Below are positions 1 through 5,695 of a DNA stretch of 6,742 nt, one piece after another; within the stretch, counting starts at the first letter, position 1; every line of letters starts with the position of its first letter. A program made the translations under genes and the position numbers. The stretch spans positions 1 through 6,742 of the forward strand of contig CALEZT010000300.1 of the NCBI GenBank assembly GCA_937927975.1. The letters run 5' to 3'. The notes under the pieces were generated by a model, which was not told where the DNA came from, did not search any database, and saw nothing but the letters and a program-made list of their open reading frames with translations. The DNA comes from an uncultured Phycisphaerales bacterium. GTDB lineage: Bacteria > Planctomycetota > Phycisphaerae > Sedimentisphaerales > Anaerobacaceae.

Positions 1-45
1 GATCGTATTCGGTGACTGGAGTTCAGACGTGTGCTCTTCCGATCT
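1..45 (+). other. Illumina P7-side index/read-2 adapter (synthetic)
   Basis: Bases 12-45 match the TruSeq read-2 adapter, beginning GTGACTGGAG and ending GCTCTTCCGATCT. They are preceded by GAT (the end of the P7 oligo) and what looks like an 8-base index, CGTATTCG (4-11). This is library DNA, not genome, and the biological insert begins at 46. Any ORF starting or ending here is artificial. Confidence 0.97.
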
Positions 46-550
46 ACTCATAGGCCGAACCGAGCAGGTCCGTATGCTCGAAATCGCTGTTCCGCAGGCG
101 ATACTTGTTGAAGTGCTTGATCAGGGCGCGGAGCTTGACATCCGGCAGCGAACCGTCGCCGACCTTGCGGGAGAAGTTGATGTGACTCATCACGCCGTCG
201 AGGACCGTGTTGGTCTCTGCCAGGGCCTCAAGAGCCTTGTTCAGACCGTCCCCGACGTTCTCGTGCAGATGATCCCGTATCTGCGGCCATCGGGCCCGCT
301 TCGGCACGTAGAAGAGGTCGTAGTACCTCTGGTCTTCCGCATGCTCTTCGGCCTCGGCCTGGCTGGCTCCGGCCTTCAGCTCTTCCTGGACAACTCGTTC
401 GCGTTCCTCCTCGAACACATCCGAGCAGCGTTTCAGAAAGAGCATCCCAAAGATAAAGTCGCGAAACTCGGCATGGTCCATCTTGCCGCGAAGAATGTCC
501 GCGGCTCCATACAAATGCCGCTCCAACTTCGGCAGGGTCAACTTGGCCAA
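46..550 (-). CDS. hsdM: Type I restriction-modification methyltransferase subunit HsdM, N-terminal part (cut by insert end)
   Basis: HsdM is the N6-adenine methyltransferase subunit of type I restriction-modification systems; with HsdS it forms the modification enzyme and with HsdR the restriction complex in the cytoplasm. The 168 visible residues match the helical HsdM N-terminal domain: an N-terminal segment ending [13 protein letters not shown], then [21 protein letters not shown] at about residues 30-50, and HINFSRKV near residue 125. Full-length HsdM is usually about 500 residues, so the SAM-binding and NPPF catalytic motifs lie outside the window. The start is a TTG at 550: an in-frame TAG sits five codons upstream (563-565) and AGGAGAG (558-564) lies 7 nt before the TTG. 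The apparent TAG stop at 44-46 is made of two adapter bases plus the first insert base, so the gene really continues. HsdS and HsdR are not visible. Confidence 0.9.
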
Positions 551-557
551 CTGACTG

Positions 558-564
558 CTCTCCT
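558..564 (-). promoter_or_regulatory. Ribosome binding site for hsdM (supports TTG start)
   Basis: On the minus strand AGGAGAG is followed by 7 nt and then TTG (550-548). With the in-frame TAG just upstream (565-563), this fixes the non-ATG start of hsdM. Confidence 0.7.
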
Positions 565-718
565 ATGCTACAGATTGCGAGACTTCGTCAGAGCCTGGGA
601 AAGGCCCGCGTGGAGCATGGAGGATGGTGTTGCCCCCCGCCACCGACAGCGACCGCCAACCCCTGTGCCACGTCGCGACCTCCCGGTACTTCAAGCGGCT
701 CTGCGTTCCCCGTGAATG

Positions 719-847
719 CTACCGGCCAAGAGGGACCAGAGCAAGCCCATTCTGAAGAGCAATCCGAGCGAACCAGGGCCGATGAATATCCCCGGCGGCA
801 CTACGCGTCTTCCTCCGCTGTGTGGATTCGGTCTCCTTCAAGATCAT
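719..847 (-). CDS. Doubtful 42-residue ORF overlapping the end of the ACR3-like ORF
   Basis: The ORF begins with an ATG that overlaps the TGA of the ABC-ACR3 ORF in an ATGA arrangement (847-844), the pattern of translationally coupled operon genes. It encodes 42 residues, rich in Arg and Thr at the start ([15 protein letters not shown]) with a hydrophobic tail ([16 protein letters not shown]), and ends at TAG 721-719. I recognise no family. There is no strong Shine-Dalgarno sequence (an AAGG lies about 13 nt upstream). It could be the 5' end of a gene that has lost its frame, or chance. The rest of the gap between it and hsdM (551-718) contains no convincing gene, RNA or terminator that I can see. 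Confidence 0.2.
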   Translation of the reverse strand: MILKETESTQRRKTRSAAGDIHRPWFARIALQNGLALVPLGR

Positions 848-1902
848 GTAATCGCCACAGCCTTGGGGCGGAACCAGTCCTGGGTCCGAAGGCAGATCTT
901 TACCAGCATCAGCATGACGGGGACTTCGATCAAGACACCGACGACTGTAGCGAGAGCGGCACCCGAAGACAGGCCCAAGAGCATCGTAGCGGTGGCAATA
1001 GCGACCTCAAAGTGGTTGGACGCCCCGATCATGGCCGCAGGGGCGGCATCCTGATACGACAACTTCAGCAATCTGGCCAACCAGTAGCCCAACCAGAAGA
1101 TCAGATTGGTCTGAATGAACAGCGGAATCGCGATCCACAGAATCGTTAGCGGGTTGTTCAGGATCGTCTCGCCTTTGAAGCTGAACAGCAACACCAGCGT
1201 AGTCAAAAGGGCAATGATCGTGATAGGCGTCAGCACGTGCAGGAATTTCTCCTTGAACCACTGTTCGCCCTTGGCTTGGATAATCCACCTACGCGACAGG
1301 TATCCGGCAATCCGGTCGAAGAGCCGCTCAAAACGAGTGGCCTTGCGAGGACCCGTGAGACGGGAACCCAGGATCGTAGCGGTGATCATGGGTGTGCCCG
1401 TCGTTGGCTCGTCCAGGAAGAGGATGGGCGGCGCGTGGATGATCCCGGCCGCGATGGTGAGTTTCCGCTTCATGCCCTTGGAGTAGCTGCCAAACTTGCG
1501 GCCGCCTGCATCGGCCAAGCCGAAACGATCCAGCAGTTCTCTGACGCGGGCCTCGCGGTCGGGCCTGGTCATGCCATAGAGCGCCCCGCAGAAGGCCAGG
1601 TTGTCAAAACCTGTCAGCTCCGGGTACAGGTTGCTCTCGTCCGGCACCACGCCCATCAGGTGCTGGACGGCTTTGGTGTTCTTCGTGCAGTCGATCTCGG
1701 CGATACGGATCGTGCCTGCGTCCGACCGGGCCAGGCCGATGAGCATGTTGATCGTCGTGCTCTTGCCCGCGCCGTTCGGGCCGAGAAAGCCGAACAACTC
1801 GCCAGCCCCTACCTCAAAGTCCACGCCCACGACCGCCTGTACTTCGCCGAACCGCTTGGCCAGACCTCGAACCTCGACGGAGGCCCTGTTGTCAGCGACC
1901 AT
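844..1902 (-). CDS. In-frame hybrid: ABC transporter ATPase N-terminal half joined to ACR3-type arsenite permease C-terminal part
   Basis: The 352-residue ORF combines two unrelated families. Residues 1-169 are a NatA/DrrA-like ABC ATPase: Walker [10 protein letters not shown] (41-49), signature YSKGMKRKL (140-148) and Walker B ILFLDEP (160-166). The usual Q-loop Gln appears to be Asp88 ([12 protein letters not shown]). The D-loop and switch His are missing. Residues about 198-343 are the last four or so membrane helices of an ACR3 arsenite/H+ antiporter: [40 protein letters not shown] with the family's conserved Glu (299), and [14 protein letters not shown]. The ACR3 helices carrying the essential Cys are absent. 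Residues 170-197 (about 1312-1395) match neither clearly. ATG 1902 has AAGGAGA six nt upstream, 43 nt after the methyltransferase gene. Upstream in-frame codons to 2106 overlap that gene and are rejected as a start. Neither half should function as its parent does. It is a deletion fusion, a pseudogene or a library chimera. Confidence 0.6.
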   Translation of the reverse strand: MVADNRASVEVRGLAKRFGEVQAVVGVDFEVGAGELFGFLGPNGAGKSTTINMLIGLARSDAGTIRIAEIDCTKNTKAVQHLMGVVPDESNLYPELTGFDNLAFCGALYGMTRPDREARVRELLDRFGLADAGGRKFGSYSKGMKRKLTIAAGIIHAPPILFLDEPTTGTPMITATILGSRLTGPRKATRFERLFDRIAGYLSRRWIIQAKGEQWFKEKFLHVLTPITIIALLTTLVLLFSFKGETILNNPLTILWIAIPLFIQTNLIFWLGYWLARLLKLSYQDAAPAAMIGASNHFEVAIATATMLLGLSSGAALATVVGVLIEVPVMLMLVKICLRTQDWFRPKAVAIT

Positions 1903-1945
1903 TCTCGTTCTCCTTGATGAGCATCCACTTGCGATCCTCGCGTGT

Positions 1946-2524
1946 TCAGCCGGCGGTTCTGATGAATCGCAGCCCATAGTGCCACGGCGGCAAGTCCAGT
2001 ACCGGCGTGACAAACCGCAACATTTCCGTTCGTTGTGCCCGTTCGATGATTTGTTCAGGCCGGGGACGGATCTCCATGCTTGGACCTCGCGGCGTAGCCG
2101 GGTCATAGCGCCAGTGGATCACCAGCACGTGTCCGTCTGGATGGACAACGCGGGCCGCATGGGCGAGCAGGCGTTCGGGTTCCTCACCGTGCAGGATGTT
2201 GAAGAGTAGACAGGCGTCCTTGGTTGATGGCTCGCCGGGGAAGCCCTCGGCCAGTACGTCGCGTACCTCGGCCCGCATATGGCTCAGTCCAGCCTCTTGG
2301 GCGCGCTGAACAGTCCGATCCACCATCGTCTGCTCAATGTCAAATGTCTCAATCACGCCGCTAATGCGCCGGGCCACCGGCAAGGTGAAAGTACCGTAAC
2401 CGCAGCCCAATTCGGCCACGTCGCGGGTCTTCCCGTCGATTCCCAGTCGGTCGAGGATCGATTCGACGTTGAACAGGCTCTCCCAGTATTCCTCTTCGGG
2501 CATTCCGCTTTCACGTAATCTCAT
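1946..2524 (-). CDS. Class I SAM-dependent methyltransferase of the arsR operon
   Basis: This 192-residue protein has the Rossmann methyltransferase layout. Motif I is [11 protein letters not shown] (37-46), with an acidic strand-2 end FDIEQTMVD (61-69) for the ribose hydroxyls. Motif IV is [10 protein letters not shown] (104-113), and [13 protein letters not shown] (126-138) forms the strand-5 region. The substrate is unknown. It is not a classical ArsM arsenite methyltransferase: only two Cys (41 and 105) are present, one inside motif I, so the three- or four-Cys As(III) site is lacking. It lies 15 nt after the DsrE-like gene and 43 nt before the ABC/ACR3 ORF, so it is clearly co-transcribed and probably acts in the same metal(loid) or sulfur response. 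The start ATG 2524 has a modest GGGAAG upstream. Family call is firm; function is not. Confidence 0.85.
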   Translation of the reverse strand: MRLRESGMPEEEYWESLFNVESILDRLGIDGKTRDVAELGCGYGTFTLPVARRISGVIETFDIEQTMVDRTVQRAQEAGLSHMRAEVRDVLAEGFPGEPSTKDACLLFNILHGEEPERLLAHAARVVHPDGHVLVIHWRYDPATPRGPSMEIRPRPEQIIERAQRTEMLRFVTPVLDLPPWHYGLRFIRTAG

Positions 2525-2539
2525 GGAGACTTCCCATGC

Positions 2540-2860
2540 TCAGAAGGTCAGCACCTTGTCCGAATCGCGCACGATTTCGTAGTGGTCCTTGAGAGTCGAT
2601 AGCGGACAAATCTCGGACCCTCCGGACTGACGCAGCTTGAGACAGGTTCCGCAGGCGAGAAATTGGCCTCCTGCGTCGAGGACCTTCTGGGCGTGGCCTT
2701 TCACGTCAAATTCGGCGTTTTCGATCCGGTCGAGTTCAACACCCTTGCCCGAGAGGAAGATGCGCACCTCGTCGCCTTGTTGGAGGCTGTAGAGAGCCAG
2801 CCGCAGCGCATTGAAGACAGTTTCCGGATCGGTCTGAGTAATCACCATACCAAGCTTCAT
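2540..2860 (-). CDS. DsrE/DsrF-like sulfur-relay family protein
   Basis: The 106-residue single-domain protein fits the DsrE-like fold: an N-terminal strand MKLGMVITQTDPETVFNALRLA, then GDEVRIFLSGKGVEL (29-43), a helix KGHAQKVLDAGG, and a Cys motif ACGTCLK (69-75). Cys70 and Cys73 form a CxxC pair and Cys85 lies in SEICPLS. Family members bind or transfer sulfane sulfur through such cysteines in the cytoplasm, and some are found next to arsR or thiosulfate-metabolism genes. Here it starts 3 nt after the Cys-rich ORF, with GGAGAA placed inside that gene 6 nt before ATG 2860, which indicates coupled translation. I infer a role in thiol/persulfide chemistry linked to the metal(loid) sensed by the repressor; the partner is unknown. 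Confidence 0.85.
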   Translation of the reverse strand: MKLGMVITQTDPETVFNALRLALYSLQQGDEVRIFLSGKGVELDRIENAEFDVKGHAQKVLDAGGQFLACGTCLKLRQSGGSEICPLSTLKDHYEIVRDSDKVLTF

Positions 2861-2863
2861 ACA

Positions 2864-3019
2864 TCATTCTCCACGATTCTGCCGGTGACAGGCCTTGGGT
2901 CGCACGCAAGGATGCTTTGGGGCATCGCCATGACATTTTTTGACCTGCTCGGTAGAGCAATCTTGAGGTTTGTCTTTCAATCGTTCCGGCTCCTGGCAGC
3001 AACCACCTTTTTCACACAT
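2864..3019 (-). CDS. Small Cys-rich protein (51 aa), possible metal(loid) ligand
   Basis: This 51-residue ORF begins MCEKGGCCQEPERL and contains seven Cys (2, 7, 8, 21, 29, 38, 44) and three His (30, 36, 45), including CSTEQVKKCH and HPCVRPKAC. No signal peptide or membrane segment is visible, so it should be cytoplasmic. The start is well supported: AGGAGG at 3031-3026 sits 6 nt before ATG 3019. The gene fits exactly between arsR (13 nt gap) and the DsrE-like gene (3 nt gap). A longer reading frame to 3079 overlaps arsR and is not needed. The Cys/His density resembles small metal-binding or metallochaperone proteins, but I can name no family. Binding of As(III) or a soft metal, or a thiol shuttle with the DsrE-like protein, is inference. 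Confidence 0.75.
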   Translation of the reverse strand: MCEKGGCCQEPERLKDKPQDCSTEQVKKCHGDAPKHPCVRPKACHRQNRGE

Positions 3020-3025
3020 GTCGAA

Positions 3026-3031
3026 CCTCCT
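3026..3031 (-). promoter_or_regulatory. Strong Shine-Dalgarno for the 51-aa Cys-rich gene
   Basis: A consensus AGGAGG on the minus strand, spaced 6 nt (TTCGAC) from ATG 3019. It begins two bases past the arsR stop codon and is the main evidence that the short ORF is translated. Confidence 0.7.
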
Positions 3032-3032
3032 A

Positions 3033-3323
3033 TCAAGAGTCTTCTCTGCTCGTCCGCAACAAGCCGTCGGCTGCCTCACGCCAGCGGGCCAACATCTTCT
3101 TGTTGACGCAGTAGTGGACGAAATAACCTTGCTTGTCGGCGGTGACGATCCCCGCGTCTCGCAGGACCCGCAGGTGCTGCGAAACCGCCGCCGGGGTGAT
3201 CTGCAGCTCGCGCGCCAAGGCGTTGACGCAGAGGCAACGGCGTTTGAGCAACTGAATCATACGCACCCGCGTATCCACTGACATCAGCTTGAAGATACGG
3301 GCCAGTTTTTCCGAATCAGCCAT
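3033..3323 (-). CDS. arsR: ArsR/SmtB-family metal(loid)-responsive repressor
   Basis: This is a 96-residue winged-helix repressor that binds DNA as a dimer and leaves the operator when an inducing ion binds. The helix-turn-helix is NALARELQITPAAVSQHLRV (about 34-53), followed by LRDAGIV and the wing TADKQGYFVHYCVN (61-74). Candidate sensor ligands are Cys30 and Cys32 (RRCLCVNAL), placed like the CxC of the ELCVCDL sensor in As(III)-responsive ArsR, and Cys72. The acidic/His alpha-5 site typical of zinc sensors is not evident, so a thiophilic inducer such as arsenite or antimonite is more likely. I chose ATG 3323 (AGGA 6 nt upstream) over ATG 3365: the extra 14 residues would be encoded by the operator palindrome itself. 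It is the first gene of the minus-strand operon and probably autoregulated. Confidence 0.9.
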   Translation of the reverse strand: MADSEKLARIFKLMSVDTRVRMIQLLKRRCLCVNALARELQITPAAVSQHLRVLRDAGIVTADKQGYFVHYCVNKKMLARWREAADGLLRTSREDS

Positions 3324-3334
3324 GACATATCCTA

Positions 3335-3364
3335 TGATTAAGTATCCGTGCGGATACTTAATCA
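3335..3364. promoter_or_regulatory. Perfect 14-2-14 inverted repeat: probable ArsR operator
   Basis: The left arm TGATTAAGTATCCG (3335-3348), spacer TG (3349-3350) and right arm CGGATACTTAATCA (3351-3364) are exactly complementary over 14 bases. ArsR/SmtB repressors typically use imperfect 12-2-12 palindromes with this 2-nt centre. It ends 11 nt before the arsR ATG and overlaps the proposed -10, a position where binding would block RNA polymerase. Confidence 0.85.
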
Positions 3365-3384
3365 AGTGTCTCGCAAGAGGTCAA
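3356..3384 (-). promoter_or_regulatory. Proposed sigma-70-like promoter of the arsR operon
   Basis: On the minus strand TTGACC (3384-3379) matches the -35 consensus at five of six positions. Seventeen nt later TTAAGT (3361-3356) is a weak -10 (three of six), lying inside the operator palindrome. The spacing and operator overlap support it; the -10 is poor, so a shift of a base or two is possible. Confidence 0.45.
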
Positions 3385-3478
3385 GAGAAGAAAGGCAGGG
3401 GAGACGAGGTGGTGTGTAACTGCATTTCGTGGAGGACCGTCATTTCCCGCCCATTTCTGCGGGGTGCCAACCGCGAAG

Positions 3479-3538
3479 ATGGGGCATTCCCACGACACTG
3501 GGTCAGACACCAACGAGAGGTTGGGGGCGAAATTCTGA
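3479..3538 (+). pseudogene. Possible relic of a CDF (CzcD-like) metal exporter N-terminus
   Basis: A 19-codon ORF reads MGHSHDTGSDTNERLGAKF and stops at TGA 3536. The MGHSHD opening and following NER resemble the His-rich cytoplasmic head of cation diffusion facilitator exporters, which continue directly into the first helix; here the frame stops instead. No clear Shine-Dalgarno is present. It lies in the intergenic space between two metal-resistance operons, where remains of a deleted czcD-like gene would be plausible. It could equally be chance or a short leader peptide. Confidence 0.25.
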
Positions 3539-3556
3539 GGCTAGCAGGAGAACCAT

Positions 3557-4060
3557 ATGAACCTTCTGTCGTATACTGTAAGAATAGTGTGGACATGGGC
3601 GCTTCTTGTCGATAATCAGGATGCTATGGCATTTTTGCATAGAATAACCCGATTTGTGCTTGTCGCATCGGCGAGTGGTTTTCTCGTCGCGAGTAGCTAT
3701 GCGAACAGTGCTGTGCTGTGTATCGGCACCGGGGGACATGTCCAGATTGAGCTTTCCTCGGAGTCTTGCTGTCGGCCCGATCAGGCCAGCCGAACCCCCA
3801 GACCACCTTCCGCCCATGCGGACAGTCCAACGGACGGGTCCGAGAAATGTGGCGACTGTAGTGATATTTCTCTTTCGGGCGAGTACTGCACCCCAACGAA
3901 GCAGCGAATCGCCCTCGAAATGAACGGCGTGGCAGTGAACCATGGCCTCGCCTTAGCACAGCTTTGCCCCGGATACGCCACGGGCATTCTTCCAGTGCAA
4001 TTCCACCATCTCCCCGACGAAGAACTCGCTTCACTTCGCTCCGTAATTCTCCTAACGTAA
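3557..4060 (+). CDS. Exported Cys-rich protein of unknown function ahead of a czc/cus-type operon
   Basis: This 167-residue protein has a signal-peptide-like segment starting at Met24 (MAFLHRITR, then FVLVASASGFLVASSYA), so it is probably exported to the periplasm. The mature part begins AVLCIGTGGHVQIEL and has seven Cys (55, 71, 72, 98, 101, 111, 137), including a CC pair and CGDC, with a C-terminal LPDEELASLRSVILLT. I recall similar small proteins upstream of heavy-metal efflux operons, but know no assigned function. ATG 3557 has AGGAG 6 nt upstream. An alternative start at ATG 3626 (144 residues) puts the signal peptide at the N-terminus but has a closer, weaker AGGA, and a TATACT (3572-3577) just before it could be a -10. 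Either is possible. A metal-binding or sensing role for the efflux system is inferred from the Cys content and neighbours. Confidence 0.65.
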   Translation: MNLLSYTVRIVWTWALLVDNQDAMAFLHRITRFVLVASASGFLVASSYANSAVLCIGTGGHVQIELSSESCCRPDQASRTPRPPSAHADSPTDGSEKCGDCSDISLSGEYCTPTKQRIALEMNGVAVNHGLALAQLCPGYATGILPVQFHHLPDEELASLRSVILLT

Positions 4061-4282
4061 TCTGTCTTCATATTCGCACAGGACTTCTGCCTCCACCCGC
4101 GCTGCTCGCTGCACAGACGGAACGGAGCCGGCGGGAGCTGCTTGTCTTTAAGTTGTTGCAGACAAGGACTTTATAGCTGGCATATCTTCTGTGGTCGCTT
4201 CACGTTCGGGTCAGCCATCAGGGCGATGAGTCCGATAAGCCAATTGTCCAGTTCATGTTGAACTAACGCAGGAGAATTGAAA
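4061..4282 (+). other. 222-bp intergenic leader before the outer-membrane factor gene
   Basis: No convincing gene is seen on either strand. A 7-bp inverted repeat, CTTGTCT (4141-4147) with AGACAAG (4160-4166) and a 12-nt loop, is present but has no following T-run, so it is not a good terminator. The final bases contain the AGGAG (4270-4274) used by the downstream gene. I see no clear promoter. Confidence 0.4.
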
Positions 4283-5695
4283 ATGATCAGGGGAACACTT
4301 ACGGTGTCCGTCATCGCTCTGGCGGTCCTGTCTGGCGGGCATGTATTAGAAAGCTCTGCCACAGCACTGCCGACTTCTCGTCCGCCCGGTAGGGGGATGG
4401 CCGAAAACATGGCATCGTCAACGGCAGACGATGAAGCAAAGGTTGCCGAGCCAAATGGCATCCTCACTTTGCAGGATGCACTGGCACTGGCGTTGGCCCG
4501 CAATCCGCAGCTTGGTATCTATCCTTATGACCTTCGTGCGGCGGATGCGCGTGTAATCCAGGCGGGCCTGCGACCGAATCCCGAACTTGGGGTCGAGATC
4601 GAAGAGTTCGGCGGCCGAGGCGAGCGGAGCGGCCTTGATGCTGCCGAGACGACTGTCCAGATTGGACAGCCCCTTGAACTTGGCGGCAAGCGAGCCAAGC
4701 GGACGCGCGTGGCCTCACTGGATAAAGAATTGGTGCAATGGGACTACGAATCATCCCGGCTCAATGTAATTCGGGAAGCCACGCAAGCGTTCTTCACGGT
4801 GCTCGCAGCCCAGGAGCGTCTGGCCCTGACGGAGCGACTTCTGGAATTGTCTCGTCAGGCTCAGGAGACGGTGGCCCAGAGAGTCCAGGCCGGGAAGGAC
4901 TCGCCCGTCGATGAGTTGCGGGCGAACGTGGCGTTCTCGGAGAGCCGAATCGAGCAACAGAGAGCGGAAAAGGCGATGACCGCTGCCCGGCACGCCCTGG
5001 CGGCGGCGTGGGGTGGTCGTACGCCTCAGTTTGAGAAGGTCCTGAACGATTTCTACGTGATATCAGGACCGAAGCCGTGGATCGACATAGCCGCCGCGAT
5101 TGTCGCCAATCCCGATTTGGGCCGTTGGGGGACGGAGGAAGACAGACGGCGAGCCGCCCTGCGTCTGGAGAAGGCGCAAGCGGTACCGGATATCACCGTG
5201 AGCGGCGGCGTGCGGCGGTTCGAGCAAACGGATGACGCCGCGTTCGTATTCGGGCTTGCCATGCCGATCCCGCTGTTCAACCGAAACCAGGGGGGGATTC
5301 GCGCGGCGATTGCTGATCTTGCGAAAACCCGGCGGCAGTATGAGGCGGCACAAGTTGGGACTTTGGCCGCCCTATCGCAGGCGGCCAACGCCTTGGCGGC
5401 GGCGTACGAGCAGGTCAGTATCTCGCGAAACGAGGTCTTACCCAAAGCACAGCTAGCTTTCGACGCCGCCCGGCAGGGTTATGAAGAAGGCAGGTTCGAC
5501 TATCTCTACATCCTGGACGCACAACGTACCCTCTTCAGAACGCAGGCTCAATACGTGGATTCTGTCGAGACATACCACAAGGCGCAGGCCGACGTGGAAC
5601 GATTGATCGGCGGACCATTGAGTGTAACAGACAGAAACACCTCGTCAGTTCTGCCCTTAGAACCATTGTCACAGGAGTATTCCCATGAGAAGTAG
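4283..5695 (+). CDS. czcC: CzcC/TolC-type outer-membrane factor of a heavy-metal RND efflux system
   Basis: This 470-residue protein (typical for the family, about 420-480) forms the trimeric outer-membrane channel of a tripartite metal exporter. A signal peptide is visible (MIRGTLTVSVIALAVLSGG). Two outer-membrane-efflux repeats follow at about 62-246 and 266-443, with hallmarks LTLQDALALALARNPQL (61-77), LRPNPELGVEIEEFGG (96-111), LELGGKRAKR (131-140), PIPLFNRNQGGI (328-339) and GYEEGRFDYLYILDAQRTLF (399-418). There is no Cys at all, hence no lipid anchor as in CusC. I chose ATG 4283 with AGGAG 8 nt upstream; a TTG two codons earlier lies too close to the ribosome site. Its end overlaps the adaptor gene by 11 bp. 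The exact metal (Co/Zn/Cd versus Cu/Ag) cannot be read from the sequence, so the symbol is a family-level label. Confidence 0.9.
   Translation: MIRGTLTVSVIALAVLSGGHVLESSATALPTSRPPGRGMAENMASSTADDEAKVAEPNGILTLQDALALALARNPQLGIYPYDLRAADARVIQAGLRPNPELGVEIEEFGGRGERSGLDAAETTVQIGQPLELGGKRAKRTRVASLDKELVQWDYESSRLNVIREATQAFFTVLAAQERLALTERLLELSRQAQETVAQRVQAGKDSPVDELRANVAFSESRIEQQRAEKAMTAARHALAAAWGGRTPQFEKVLNDFYVISGPKPWIDIAAAIVANPDLGRWGTEEDRRRAALRLEKAQAVPDITVSGGVRRFEQTDDAAFVFGLAMPIPLFNRNQGGIRAAIADLAKTRRQYEAAQVGTLAALSQAANALAAAYEQVSISRNEVLPKAQLAFDAARQGYEEGRFDYLYILDAQRTLFRTQAQYVDSVETYHKAQADVERLIGGPLSVTDRNTSSVLPLEPLSQEYSHEK

Noticed and set aside
29..715. 228-codon plus-strand ORF at the left end
   Set aside because: Its start codon is in the adapter and it is antisense to hsdM, which has clear family motifs and a ribosome site.
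1237..1917. 226-codon plus-strand ORF
   Set aside because: Antisense to the ABC Walker/signature motifs; low-complexity Arg/Gly/Asp-rich product typical of a shadow frame in GC-rich DNA.
1903..2106. N-terminal extension of the ABC ORF to 2106
   Set aside because: It lies over the 3' end of the methyltransferase gene in another frame and is not ABC-like; ATG 1902 has a good ribosome site.
1946..2524. Classical ArsM arsenite methyltransferase
   Set aside because: The conserved arsenic-binding cysteines are missing and the protein is shorter than ArsM; only the general class I fold is supported.
4141..4166. Hairpin CTTGTCT/AGACAAG as a terminator
   Set aside because: Only 7 bp with a 12-nt loop and no U-tract after it; chance is likely.
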